Below are positions 15,290 to 23,745 of a stretch of 64,000 nucleotides of DNA, piece after piece (the first letter of the stretch is position 1; every line of letters begins with the position of its first letter). Position numbers and translations under genes: made by a program. The notes under the pieces were generated by a model. The model was given only the letters and a program-made list of their open reading frames with translations. It had not been told where the DNA came from and searched no databases. Origin of the DNA: Kosakonia sacchari (GTDB lineage Bacteria > Pseudomonadota > Gammaproteobacteria > Enterobacterales > Enterobacteriaceae); the NCBI GenBank assembly GCA_900109485.1, contig FOAY01000004.1, forward strand, positions 372,001-436,000. Reading direction: 5' to 3'.

Positions 15290-16243
15290 TCAATCACCCG
15301 CTTTGGTCAGGGTTGCCAGTTCATCAGCAGAGAGGTTTAACGCTACAGCAGTGACAAAGCTTTCAACGTGGGCAACGTTGGTGGCGCTGGCGATCGGCGC
15401 GGTGACGCCCGGCTGGTTAATCAGCCAGGAGAGCGCGACTTCGGCCGGTTTTACGTTGTGTTTTGCGGCAATGGTTTCCAGCGCATCAATAATGGCGAAA
15501 CCGCGTGGATTCAGGTATTTGGCAATGCCCTGCCCACGCTGGCTCTGGCTAAGATCCTTTTCGCTGCGGTATTTCCCGGAGAGGAAACCGGAAGCGAGGC
15601 TGTAGTAAGTCACCACGCCGATATTCTCCCGCACCGTTAAGTTCTGCAACGCGCCTTCAAAACCGGAACGATCGTAAAGATTGTATTCCGGTTGCAGCAC
15701 CTGGTAACGCGGCAGCCCTTTCGCATCCGCCACTTTTAGCGATTCCGCCAGTTGCTCCGCAGTGAGGTTCGACGCGCCGACGGCGCGGATTTTCCCCGCT
15801 TCCAGCAGCTTCTCATACGCGCCAAGGGTTTCCTCATACGGCGTGTCGTTATCCGGCCAGTGAGAGAAGTAGAGATCGATATAGTCGGTTTGCAGACGGC
15901 GCAGTGAATCCTCAACCGCCTGCGCTATCCAGCGGGCGGAAAGCCCTTTTTTACCCGGTTCGCGCAGATCGGCTCCCACTTTGGTAAAGAGTGTCACTTT
16001 GTCGCGCGCGCCCGGATGCGCCGCCAGCCATTTGCCGATAATGGTTTCTGATTCGCCGCCTTTGTTGCCCGGCGCCCATGCCGAATAGACATCGGCGGTA
16101 TCAATCGCGGTAAAGCCGCGTTCGAAAAGCGCGTCCAGCAGGCTGAAGCTCTGCTTTTCATCTACCGTCCAGCCAAAAACATTACCGCCGAAAACCAGGG
16201 CGGGGATCTGTAAACCAGTCGTACCCAGTGAACGTAAAGCCAT
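15290..16243 (-). CDS. aldo/keto reductase
   Basis: This 317-residue NADPH-dependent oxidoreductase is of the AKR superfamily (Tas/YajO-like). The catalytic tetrad is visible: Asp in TAIDTADVYSAW (near 47) with Tyr five residues on, Lys in TLFTKVGAD (near 87) and His in YFSHWPDNDTP (near 129). The cofactor-binding strand and helix follow (GVVTYYSLASGFLSGKYR, near 210-227). It would reduce aldehydes or ketones; the physiological substrate is not given by sequence. It is transcribed in the same direction as the LysR-type gene upstream, with 79 bp between. A strong hairpin with a T tract ends the unit. Confidence 0.88.
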   Translation of the reverse strand: MALRSLGTTGLQIPALVFGGNVFGWTVDEKQSFSLLDALFERGFTAIDTADVYSAWAPGNKGGESETIIGKWLAAHPGARDKVTLFTKVGADLREPGKKGLSARWIAQAVEDSLRRLQTDYIDLYFSHWPDNDTPYEETLGAYEKLLEAGKIRAVGASNLTAEQLAESLKVADAKGLPRYQVLQPEYNLYDRSGFEGALQNLTVRENIGVVTYYSLASGFLSGKYRSEKDLSQSQRGQGIAKYLNPRGFAIIDALETIAAKHNVKPAEVALSWLINQPGVTAPIASATNVAHVESFVTAVALNLSADELATLTKAGD

Positions 16244-16322
16244 TTGCTCCTACCTCCGTGAAATAGCGTATCTGTTTACGCAAAGACTTTAATCCTGGTC
16301 TGCTGAGCCGTACGTTTTTTGG

Positions 16323-17258
16323 TCATCCGTGCGGTTTAAACACCGAATGCGTCTGCAACAGCGCGGTGATCGGCCGCAGATTCTCGCGCAGTACGCTATG
16401 CAGGTGGCGGATGGCCGGGTTGAACTGTTTGCGGTGCGGGCACACCAGATTCAGCGGCGCGGCTTCGCCAGCATGCTGCGGCAGCAGCACTTCCAGCCGG
16501 CCTGCCAGCACATCCGCGCTGATGTCGATCCAGGATTTATAGACGATGCCCATTCCGTCCAGCGCCCAGCGGCGGGCTATATCCGCGTCATCACACAACA
16601 TACGGCTTTTTACAATAAGCTGACGCCGCATGCCGTTTTCCGGAAAGCTCCATTTGTCATACACCTGGTTGTTCATGGTGAATAACAGGCAGTGATGATT
16701 CACCACTTCATCCAGCGTTTTTGGGCGACCGTGTTGCGCCAGATAATCAGGGGAAGCGGCCAACACCCGACGATTATCCTCGGCCACCGGCAGCGCGACA
16801 TAGCTGCTGTTATCCAGCACGCCGTAGCGAATGGCAATGTCTACCGGATCGCGAAAGACATCGCTTATCTGATCGGAAAGCGACAGGCGCAGCGAAATTT
16901 TCGGATACTGCTGGCAAAAACGGGTGATCAGCGGCAGCAAGACATTGCGGCCAATGTCCGAAGGAACGGCAACGCGCAGCTCGCCGCGGATCTCGTTATC
17001 GCCACTGTGCAGGCTCTCAGCGCCCGCCTGCACCACTTCCAGCATCTCCTGGGCGAAGGGCAGATATTTCTCGCCTTCAGCGGTCAGACGCAGGCTGCGC
17101 GTCGAGCGCACAAACAGGCGCTTATCCAGATCGCGCTCCAGCCGGTTGACGGCAGCGCTGACCTGGCCCGGCAGTAATCCGGCTTCCCGCGCGGCATTGG
17201 AAAAACTGCCCAGCATGGCCGAGCGAACAAACAGCGTGACATCTTCCAGGCGAATCAT
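16323..17258 (-). CDS. LysR-family transcriptional regulator
   Basis: This 311-residue LTTR has an N-terminal winged helix (about residues 4-62: VTLFVRSAMLGSFSNAAREAGLLPGQVSAAVNRLERDL, in part) and a LysR_substrate effector domain from about 90 to 295 (GELRVAVPSDIGRNVLLPLI). It is divergent from the nitroreductase gene 190 bp away, with a perfect inverted repeat of LTTR type in between at 17323-17341. It probably activates that gene and represses itself. The aldo/keto reductase downstream on the same strand may be part of the same response. The inducer is unknown. Confidence 0.87.
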   Translation of the reverse strand: MIRLEDVTLFVRSAMLGSFSNAAREAGLLPGQVSAAVNRLERDLDKRLFVRSTRSLRLTAEGEKYLPFAQEMLEVVQAGAESLHSGDNEIRGELRVAVPSDIGRNVLLPLITRFCQQYPKISLRLSLSDQISDVFRDPVDIAIRYGVLDNSSYVALPVAEDNRRVLAASPDYLAQHGRPKTLDEVVNHHCLLFTMNNQVYDKWSFPENGMRRQLIVKSRMLCDDADIARRWALDGMGIVYKSWIDISADVLAGRLEVLLPQHAGEAAPLNLVCPHRKQFNPAIRHLHSVLRENLRPITALLQTHSVFKPHG

Positions 17259-17322
17259 GGTGGCTCCCGTAGCGCAAAAACCCTTCTGTTTTGCCAGAAA
17301 TCCCTGTGGCGGGAAATGTTAT

Positions 17323-17341
17323 TTTCACTCCACGAGTGAAA
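17323..17341. promoter_or_regulatory. LysR-type operator between divergent genes
   Basis: TTTCACTC-CAC-GAGTGAAA is a perfect 8-bp inverted repeat. It contains the T-N11-A frame typical of LysR-type regulators and sits 65 bp from the LysR start and 107 bp from the nitroreductase start. It is the obvious binding site for the adjacent regulator. Confidence 0.6.
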
Positions 17342-17447
17342 GTGCTGCCTTTTTACACCGATTTATCTGGTTATGTTTTGCGTTTATGCTCGCTGCAATC
17401 AACAGTACCGTCCCTGATTTGTTTATATTTCCATCCGGAGAGAAAAA

Positions 17448-18101
17448 ATGACCCTTGATGATGCCGTCGTTGCCCGCCATACCGTAAAAGCATTCGAACC
17501 CGGCCAGACGCTGCCGCAGGATAAAATCGAAACGCTGCTGAACGTGCTGCAAAACAGCCCCTCTTCCGTTAACTCGCAACCGTGGCATTTTGTCGTTGCC
17601 GCTACGGCGCAGGGGCGCGAAGCCATTGCTAAATCCACCACCGGCGCTTTTTCCTATAACGAGCCGAAAGTCCTGAACGCTTCTCATGTGATTGCGCTGT
17701 GCATCCGCAGTGATATTGACGACAAACACCTGCAAAACGTCCTCGCGCAGGAGCAAAAAGATGGCCGCTTTGTCGCAGAAGGCGCGCAGGCGGGCCAGGA
17801 TAAAAGCCGCCGTTCCTACGTCGATATGCATCGCTATGAACAGCGCGATCTGCCGCAGTGGATGGAAAAACAGGTGTACCTGGCGTTAGGCGGCCTGCTG
17901 CTGGGCGCGGCAATGCTTGGCATTGACGCCACGCCAATGGAAGGTTTTGACCAGCGTGCACTGGATCTGTCGCTGGGCCTGCGTGAAAAAGGGCTGACCA
18001 GCGTGGTGCTGGTCTCGCTCGGCGTACGCAGCGATAAAGATTTCAATGCCGCCCTGCCGAAATCCCGCCTGCCGCGCGACGAAATTTTCACCTTTATCTA
18101 A
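17448..18101 (+). CDS. NfsB-like oxygen-insensitive NAD(P)H nitroreductase
   Basis: This 217-residue flavoprotein, the same length as E. coli NfsB, matches it at the FMN-binding and active-site segments: ARHTVKAF near 10-17, NSPSSVNSQPWHFVVA near 37-52, EKQVYLALGGLLLGAAMLGIDATPMEGFD (in part) near 140-167 and the C-terminal LPKSRLPRDE. It would reduce nitroaromatics, quinones or flavins as a cytosolic homodimer. It may be a paralogue of the true nfsB, so I leave the symbol blank. GGAGAG seven bases upstream marks the start. The divergent LysR gene is the likely regulator. Confidence 0.87.
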   Translation: MTLDDAVVARHTVKAFEPGQTLPQDKIETLLNVLQNSPSSVNSQPWHFVVAATAQGREAIAKSTTGAFSYNEPKVLNASHVIALCIRSDIDDKHLQNVLAQEQKDGRFVAEGAQAGQDKSRRSYVDMHRYEQRDLPQWMEKQVYLALGGLLLGAAMLGIDATPMEGFDQRALDLSLGLREKGLTSVVLVSLGVRSDKDFNAALPKSRLPRDEIFTFI

Positions 18102-18110
18102 TCCCGATAT

Positions 18111-18140
18111 GCCCGGTAGCGCGACGCTTACCGGGCCTGC
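18111..18140. repeat. REP element
   Basis: GCCCGGTAGC...GCTTACCGGGCCTGC is a single REP/PU-type palindrome with the usual imperfect stem and a GCGACG loop. It lies in the gap after the nitroreductase gene. Such elements occur in hundreds of copies between enterobacterial genes and can stabilise mRNA. Confidence 0.7.
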
Positions 18141-18245
18141 AAAGCGTAAACCGGGTTTAATACCACCCGGAAATCACCAACAGTGCATCCATGACGATTT
18201 TCATTACATCGTCCCGTTCGCCTTTTTCTGCCATGAATATGTGAG

Positions 18246-19151
18246 CTATGTTCGCCGGTATTGCGCAGGTGTTTGCTGGTAACGTTGCTTAAACGCGCGG
18301 GAAAACGAAGAGAGTGAGAGAAACCCGCAACGTTCTGCAATGGCATCGACCGTCAGACCACGTTGCTGGTGCAGCAAACGCGCGGCCTGCGCGAGGCGGA
18401 TTTGCGTCAGCCAGCTTTGTGGCGTCAGGTGATAACAGCGGGAAAAATGGCGGGCGAAGGTTGCGCGGGAGAGAAAGCAGCGCTGTGCCAGCGTCTCCAG
18501 TGTCCACGGCTGCGCCGGATCGGCCAGCACCGCCAGTACCGCAGGCGCGAGGCGCGGATCGCTCATCAACCGCAACAGCCCGGCTGGCGGCTCCTGCGCT
18601 GCCAGTAAAATACGCAGCAGCATCGTTAAAAACGACATCGCCAGGCTTTGTACCATCTTCGCGCCGCCGGGCTGGTTGCTCAGGCTTTCACGCACCAGCA
18701 TCGCCAGCAGGGTTTGCAGCTCCGGGAAATCCTGCTGCCCGTCGGTATGCAAATGGATAACATCAACTTCATGGGCAAACAGCCAGCCGCTGTGCGGGCC
18801 AAAATGGAACTCGCCGCATAACACTTCCACCGCGCTGCCTTCGCCTTTCGCGACAACCTCCGTCAGCGTGCCGTTGTGCTGGCTGGCCACTGGCGCAAGG
18901 TGTCCCCAGTCAATCAGTCCCTGCAATAGATGCGGAGAACCGTGCGGCAGCAGCAGCACGTCTCCGGCGCGCACATCATAGATTTTCCCCGCCACATTCA
19001 GCCGCGCTTCCCCTTTCAGGATCACATGCCAGGGCACCGCGCCGGGCGCGAGCTGAACGTGATCGGCCTGCCAGCGCCCGGCGAAACGGCAGTGAAGATT
19101 CACCGCGCAAACTGGCGCAAGCAGAGTCAGCATCTGGCTAAGAGTATCCAT
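18246..19151 (-). CDS. AraC-family regulator with cupin sensor domain
   Basis: This 301-residue regulator has an N-terminal cupin (AraC_binding_2/cupin_6; LPHGSPHLLQGL near 75-86 holds the metal-motif-like histidines). The C-terminal AraC double HTH spans about residues 195-297: LETLAQRCFLSRATFARHFSRCY for the first and VDAIAERCGFLSLSSFSRAFKQRY for the second (each in part). Database relatives are commonly found beside AhpD-like or oxidoreductase genes. AGGAG six bases upstream favours the ATG at 19151 over the one at 19175. It is divergent from the AhpD-like gene, 125 bp away, and is its likely regulator. Confidence 0.85.
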   Translation of the reverse strand: MDTLSQMLTLLAPVCAVNLHCRFAGRWQADHVQLAPGAVPWHVILKGEARLNVAGKIYDVRAGDVLLLPHGSPHLLQGLIDWGHLAPVASQHNGTLTEVVAKGEGSAVEVLCGEFHFGPHSGWLFAHEVDVIHLHTDGQQDFPELQTLLAMLVRESLSNQPGGAKMVQSLAMSFLTMLLRILLAAQEPPAGLLRLMSDPRLAPAVLAVLADPAQPWTLETLAQRCFLSRATFARHFSRCYHLTPQSWLTQIRLAQAARLLHQQRGLTVDAIAERCGFLSLSSFSRAFKQRYQQTPAQYRRT

Positions 19152-19276
19152 CTTTCTCCTGAGACGATAAGACAAAAAACAGAGACGATTTGGCGCATTC
19201 TACACCGTCCGCGCAGCCTAACATAAGCCCAACGCCGCCACTGCGGCCCTCATTTAACACTGAACAGGAGCGAATC

Positions 19277-19813
19277 ATGAGCCGTTTAACCCACATTCAG
19301 ACTGAAGAAGCCACTGGTAAAGCCGCAGAATTATTTGCTGCCATCAAACGCGCAATGGGCAAAGTGCCAAATGCTTATCTGACCATCGGCAGCCACTCGC
19401 CGGAGGCGCTGGGCCAGGCGCTGCAACATAACGCCATGCTGACGAAAAGTAGCCTGAACGCCAAAGAGCGCGAAGCCATTAACCTTGCCGTCAGCGAAGC
19501 AAGCGGCTGTGATTACTGTCTGGCCGCCCATACGCTGGCGGCAAAGGGTGCGGGCTACAGCGAAGAGCAGACCCGGCAGTTGCGTCGCGGTGAATACCCG
19601 CAGGATGCACACATTGATGCGCTGGTGAAATTCGTGCAAACGCTGGTCACCACGCGCGGCACACTGGCTGACGACACCGTTGCCGCCTTCCGCAATGCCG
19701 GTTTCGACGATCGCCAGGTGGTGGAAACCATCAGCGCCGTCAGCGCGATTCTGTTTACCAATATGATTAACCGCGTCAATGATACGGTGGTGGATTTCCC
19801 GAAAGTGAATTGA
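19277..19813 (+). CDS. AhpD-like carboxymuconolactone decarboxylase-family protein
   Basis: This 178-residue all-helical protein has the AhpD-type redox centre EASGCDYCLAAHT, with Cys78-x-x-Cys81 and His85. The CxxC identifies it as a peroxidase or disulphide-relay type of the CMD superfamily rather than the lactone decarboxylase. It would form a homotrimer or hexamer in the cytosol and cope with peroxides or organic oxidants. ACAGGAGCG before the ATG sets the start; the longer frame to 19190 has no site. A strong terminator follows. The AraC-type gene upstream is divergent. Confidence 0.87.
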   Translation: MSRLTHIQTEEATGKAAELFAAIKRAMGKVPNAYLTIGSHSPEALGQALQHNAMLTKSSLNAKEREAINLAVSEASGCDYCLAAHTLAAKGAGYSEEQTRQLRRGEYPQDAHIDALVKFVQTLVTTRGTLADDTVAAFRNAGFDDRQVVETISAVSAILFTNMINRVNDTVVDFPKVN

Positions 19814-19820
19814 TCAACCC

Positions 19821-19844
19821 GGGAGGCGGAAGCCTCCCTTTTTT
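19821..19844 (+). terminator. intrinsic terminator of the AhpD-like gene
   Basis: GGGAGGC (19821-19827), loop GGAA, GCCTCCC (19832-19838), then TTTTTT. This is a textbook rho-independent terminator on the plus strand, 8 bp after the stop. Confidence 0.9.
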
Positions 19845-20820
19845 ATTGTGCCAACTCCACCCAGTGGCACGCCACACGGTGCCCAGGCCGCACTTCACGC
19901 AGTTCCGGGATTTCAGTGCGGCAGCGTTCCGTTGCCAGCGGGCAGCGGGAAGAGAAGCGGCAGCCGGAGGGCGGGCGCGACGGATCGGGGATTTCCCCCT
20001 GCACCACCGCCACGGGTTCGCTTTCCGGGTCGAGCGTCGGCACCGCCGCCAGCAGCGCCTGGGTGTAAGGGTGCAGCGGCTGGCTGAACAGCGCATCGCG
20101 GCTGGCGGTTTCCACCAGTTTCCCCAGATACATCACCGCCACGTCATCACACAAATGCTCCACGACACCGAGATCGTGGGAGATAAACAGGAAGGTGACG
20201 CCGTGGTCATCGCGCAAATCGGAAAACAGATTAATAATTTGCGCCTGAATGGAGACATCCAGCGCCGAGATGGGTTCGTCGGCGATAATAAAATCCGGGT
20301 TGAGGATCAGCGCACGGGCAATGCCGATACGCTGGCGCTGGCCGCCGGAAAACTCATGGGGAAAGCGATTGTAATGCTGCGGCGCCAGGCCACAGATTTT
20401 CATCACCTCCAGCACCTTGTCGCGTAGTTCCGCTTTGCTGCACAGCTTGTGTTCCAGCATCGCTTCGCCAATCGCATCGCCAATGCGAATGCGCGGGTTC
20501 AGCGAGCTGTAAGGGTCCTGAAACACCAGCTGGATTTTCGGGCGCAGCGCGCGCATCTGTTTCGGCGTCAGATCCTGCAACTCCTGACCGCGATACTTCA
20601 CGCTGCCCGCCGTTTTGTCATACAGCCCCAGCAACGTGCGTCCGACGGTGGTTTTACCGCTGCCGGACTCACCCACCAGGCCAAAAATGGTGCCGGGTCG
20701 AATGTTAAAACTGACGCCGTCCACGGCGCGTAGCTGTCCGGTTTCCTGACCAAACAGCCCGTCGCGCAGCGGGAAGTGTTTTTTCAGACCGTCCACTTCA
20801 ATCACATATTGCTGGCTCAT
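19843..20820 (-). CDS. peptide-type ABC transporter ATP-binding protein (OppF/DppF class)
   Basis: This 325-residue ATPase has Walker [10 protein letters not shown] near 52-60, signature [15 protein letters not shown] near 155-169, Walker [15 protein letters not shown]-like [12 protein letters not shown] near 175-186 and the switch histidine in [11 protein letters not shown]. The C-terminal Opp-type extension carries the cysteine region ([19 protein letters not shown], in part) that coordinates an iron-sulphur cluster in family members. It pairs with the OppD-like subunit, whose stop overlaps its start by ATGA. It is the last gene of the five-gene operon. The substrate may be di- or oligopeptides, but the class also takes nickel, glutathione and sugars. 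Confidence 0.88.
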   Translation of the reverse strand: MSQQYVIEVDGLKKHFPLRDGLFGQETGQLRAVDGVSFNIRPGTIFGLVGESGSGKTTVGRTLLGLYDKTAGSVKYRGQELQDLTPKQMRALRPKIQLVFQDPYSSLNPRIRIGDAIGEAMLEHKLCSKAELRDKVLEVMKICGLAPQHYNRFPHEFSGGQRQRIGIARALILNPDFIIADEPISALDVSIQAQIINLFSDLRDDHGVTFLFISHDLGVVEHLCDDVAVMYLGKLVETASRDALFSQPLHPYTQALLAAVPTLDPESEPVAVVQGEIPDPSRPPSGCRFSSRCPLATERCRTEIPELREVRPGHRVACHWVELAQ

Positions 20821-21797
20821 GCGACCGGCTCCGCTAACTCACTGTGAATACATGCGGCTTGCCGCGTTTGCCCGATCAGCGGCGGAATGCCCGCGCGGCA
20901 CTGCGGCGTGGCGCGTTCGCAGCGATCGTAGAACGCGCAGTACGGCGGCAGTTCGGCCAGATCCGGCACCTGGCCGGGAATCGAATAGAGGCGGCGTCGG
21001 CGCTCGCCCGGAACAGGGCGCGACGCGATCAACCCTTTGGTATAGGGGTGCAGCGGGTTGCGCAGCACGTCAGCGGTCGGGCCTTGCTCAACGATGCGCC
21101 CGGCGTACATCACCACGACGTGTTCCGCCATCTGCGCGATAACCCCCAAATCATGGGTGATCAGCATCAGCGCCATCTGCTGCGCCCGCGCCTGGTCGCG
21201 CAGTAAGCGCAGGATTTGCGCCTGCACGGTGACATCCAGCGCCGTGGTTGGCTCGTCGGCAATCAGCAGTTTCGGCTGGCAGCTTAGTGCCATGGCAATC
21301 ATGATGCGCTGCAACATGCCGCCGGAAAGCTGGTGCGGATAGCTGCTCATCAGGCTCTCCGCCCGCGCCAGCCCGACATCGGCGATCAGTTGCGTGGCGT
21401 GCGCCCAGGCCGCTTTCGGCGTTTCACCGCGATGGCGAATCAGCGGTTCGCAGAGCTGCTCGCCGATGGTCAGCACCGGGTTGAGCGCCGTCATCGGCTC
21501 CTGAAAGATCATCGCTAACTGATTACCACGCAGGTCGGTCATTTTCGACGGCTTCAGGCGCAGCAGATCGGTGCCCTGAAAGCGGATTTCTCCGCCGTCG
21601 ATACGCGCAACCTGCGGCGGTAACAGCCCCATCAGCGACATGGCGGTCACGCTTTTGCCGCAGCCGGATTCACCCACCACGCCAATGGTTTGCCCGGCCT
21701 GAATGGCAAATGAGACATCCTGTACAGCACGCACGCGCCCCTGCTCGCTGGCGAAGGAGATGGATAAATTGTTAAAGGTAATTAGCGGCTCGCTCAT
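20817..21797 (-). CDS. peptide-type ABC transporter ATP-binding protein (OppD/DppD class)
   Basis: This 326-residue ATPase has Walker [12 protein letters not shown] near 40-50, signature [15 protein letters not shown] near 157-171, Walker [17 protein letters not shown] near 177-192 and the H-loop LITHDLGV. The C-terminal oligopeptide extension contains the cysteines [20 protein letters not shown]. It overlaps the permease upstream and the second ATPase downstream by four bases each (ATGA), so all three are translationally coupled. Together the two ATPases form the asymmetric motor of a type I importer at the inner membrane. Confidence 0.88.
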   Translation of the reverse strand: MSEPLITFNNLSISFASEQGRVRAVQDVSFAIQAGQTIGVVGESGCGKSVTAMSLMGLLPPQVARIDGGEIRFQGTDLLRLKPSKMTDLRGNQLAMIFQEPMTALNPVLTIGEQLCEPLIRHRGETPKAAWAHATQLIADVGLARAESLMSSYPHQLSGGMLQRIMIAMALSCQPKLLIADEPTTALDVTVQAQILRLLRDQARAQQMALMLITHDLGVIAQMAEHVVVMYAGRIVEQGPTADVLRNPLHPYTKGLIASRPVPGERRRRLYSIPGQVPDLAELPPYCAFYDRCERATPQCRAGIPPLIGQTRQAACIHSELAEPVA

Positions 21798-22741
21798 TTC
21801 AGGCTCCGTTTCATCTTCGGATCCAGCGCATCGCGCAGGCCATCGCCCAGCACGTTAATGGCGATAACGGTCAGAAAAATGGCGATCCCCGGCGGCATCC
21901 ACAGCCACGGACGACGCTGAAAATCGATCAGGCTGTTGGCCGCGTCCATCATATTGCCCCATGAGGGCGTTGGCGGTACGACACCAAGGCCGAGATAGCT
22001 GAGCGCGGATTCCATCAGAATGGCGTTGGCCACCGCCATCGTCGCCATCACCACCAGAATGGGAATGGTGTTCGGCAACAGATGGCCGAACAGGCGGCGG
22101 CGCGAAGAGAGGCCTAATACCTGAGTCGCCAGCATAAAATCGCGTTCGCGCAGCGAGAGGATTTGCCCGCGCACCAGCCGCGCCAGCTTCGGCCACTCCA
22201 GCAGGCTAAGCATTACCACCACCATGTAGATGCGCGAATCGGACGAGAAATCGAGCTCTGACAACATCGCCCCGGCGACAATCAGCAGCGGCAGGCTGGG
22301 GATCGTCATCACCAGATCCGCGAGGCGCATAATCAGTTTGTCCGTCCAGCCGCCGGCATAACCGGATACCGCGCCCAGCAGGTAGCCCAGCGCCACCGAC
22401 AGCAGCATGGTCAGCAGGCCAATAATCAGCGAGATACGCCCGGCAAGCAGCAAGCGGGTATAAATATCGCGGCCAAGAAAATCGGTGCCCAGCCAGTGCT
22501 CTGCGCCGGGTGGTTTGTTAATCATCAGCGCGTCGGTGGCGTCATCTTTCCACGGCGACCACACCGGCCCCAGCACGCACCAGATGGTCATGACCACCAG
22601 CAGAACCAGGCACAGCATCGCCAGATGATTGTGGCGCAGCGCTTTCCACGCCTGGTGCCACGGAGAGGGCGTGGCCTGCGCCAGCGCCGGAATTTCCGCC
22701 TTGCGCAGGCGGCGATTCGTTGAGAAAAGGGAACCGAACAT
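21794..22741 (-). CDS. peptide-type ABC transporter permease (OppC/DppC class)
   Basis: This 315-residue permease has an N-terminal OppC_N segment and six membrane helices in total. The EAA loop MLATQVLGLSSRRRLFGHLLPNTIPILVV (in part) lies near residues 190-215. GAEHWLGTDFLGRDIYTRLL is the family signature near 75-94. The start at 22741 overlaps the stop of the preceding permease (TGATG) and has GAGGT upstream; the longer frame to 22774 lies in that gene. It forms the pore with the OppB-like subunit. Confidence 0.87.
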   Translation of the reverse strand: MFGSLFSTNRRLRKAEIPALAQATPSPWHQAWKALRHNHLAMLCLVLLVVMTIWCVLGPVWSPWKDDATDALMINKPPGAEHWLGTDFLGRDIYTRLLLAGRISLIIGLLTMLLSVALGYLLGAVSGYAGGWTDKLIMRLADLVMTIPSLPLLIVAGAMLSELDFSSDSRIYMVVVMLSLLEWPKLARLVRGQILSLRERDFMLATQVLGLSSRRRLFGHLLPNTIPILVVMATMAVANAILMESALSYLGLGVVPPTPSWGNMMDAANSLIDFQRRPWLWMPPGIAIFLTVIAINVLGDGLRDALDPKMKRSLK

Positions 22742-23700
22742 CACGACCTCACGCGAATGCGCGGGTCGGCCCACGCGTACAACACATCGGCAATCAGGTT
22801 GCCAACAATGGTTAATACCGCCAGAAACAGGGTGAACCCCATCAGCACCGGATAATCTCGGGCGGCCAGCGAATCAATTTGAATATGCCCCGCGCCCGGC
22901 CAGTTAAACACCTTTTCGGTGATGATCGCGCCGGAAAACAGCCCCGGCAGCTCAAAACCGAGCAGGGTGATGATCGGCAGCAGCGCATTGCGCATCGCAT
23001 GTTTGAGGATCACCGTGCGTTCGCGCAGCCCTTTGGCGCGCGCGGTGCGGATAAAATCCATCTTCACCACGTCCAGCATGCTGGCGCGGAAATAGCGCGT
23101 CAGGCTGCCCGCCTGCAACATCACCAGCGCCATGACCGGCAACACCAGATGCGCCGCAACCTGCATCACCCACGCCCAGCCGCTGTCGTCACTGCCAGTG
23201 TTGGTCATGCCGCCCACCGGCAACCAGTGCAGATCGACCGCGAACCACTTAATCAGCAACAGGCAGAGGAAAAAGGTCGGGAATGACATGGCAGCGAACA
23301 CCGCCACGCTCACCAGATGATCGAACAGCGAATTGGGTTTCAGCGCCGAGGCAATGCCCACCGCCAGCCCGATGCCCCAGTAAAACACCAGCGCAACGCT
23401 TGCCAGCAGGAACGAATTCCAGATGTACTGGTTAAGTAACTGACTCACCGGGATTTGGTATTGCAGCGAAAACCCCAAATCGCCGCGCAGCAACTGGCCG
23501 AGCCAGTGAAGATAGCGGGTGAAGAGCGGTTGATCGAGGCCATAAATGGCTTTCAGCTCGGCGGCGCGGGCGGCGGTGAGGGTAATGTTACCGTCGATAA
23601 AGTCGCCCGGCGTTTTCGCGAACAGCATGAAAATAATCAGTGATGCGAGCAGCAGCATTGGCAGGGTTTGCAGCAGTCGCCTGAGGATAAAATTTCGCAT
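22741..23700 (-). CDS. peptide-type ABC transporter permease (OppB/DppB class)
   Basis: This 319-residue permease begins MRNFILRRLLQTLPMLLLAS, the usual first helix of the OppB class. It has the conserved GDLGFSLQYQIPV loop near 73-85 and an EAA loop (FIRTARAKGLRERTVILKHAMRNALLPI, in part) near 215-242. It is separated from the binding-protein gene upstream by a strong hairpin, so it is probably expressed at a lower level than the binding protein. It overlaps the OppC-like gene. Confidence 0.87.
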   Translation of the reverse strand: MRNFILRRLLQTLPMLLLASLIIFMLFAKTPGDFIDGNITLTAARAAELKAIYGLDQPLFTRYLHWLGQLLRGDLGFSLQYQIPVSQLLNQYIWNSFLLASVALVFYWGIGLAVGIASALKPNSLFDHLVSVAVFAAMSFPTFFLCLLLIKWFAVDLHWLPVGGMTNTGSDDSGWAWVMQVAAHLVLPVMALVMLQAGSLTRYFRASMLDVVKMDFIRTARAKGLRERTVILKHAMRNALLPIITLLGFELPGLFSGAIITEKVFNWPGAGHIQIDSLAARDYPVLMGFTLFLAVLTIVGNLIADVLYAWADPRIRVRS

Positions 23701-23712
23701 AGCTTTCTCATG

Positions 23713-23740
23713 ACAACTGCCGGGGAGCCCCGGCAGTTGT
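23713..23740 (-). terminator. intra-operon hairpin after the binding-protein gene
   Basis: ACAACTGCCGGGG (23713-23725) and CCCCGGCAGTTGT (23728-23740) are perfect 13-bp arms around AG. The hairpin begins six bases after the binding-protein stop. It has no long T tract, so it is more likely a 3'-end stabiliser or partial attenuator than a full stop. Such hairpins often set the high binding-protein to permease ratio. Confidence 0.7.
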
Positions 23741-23745
23741 TAGTG

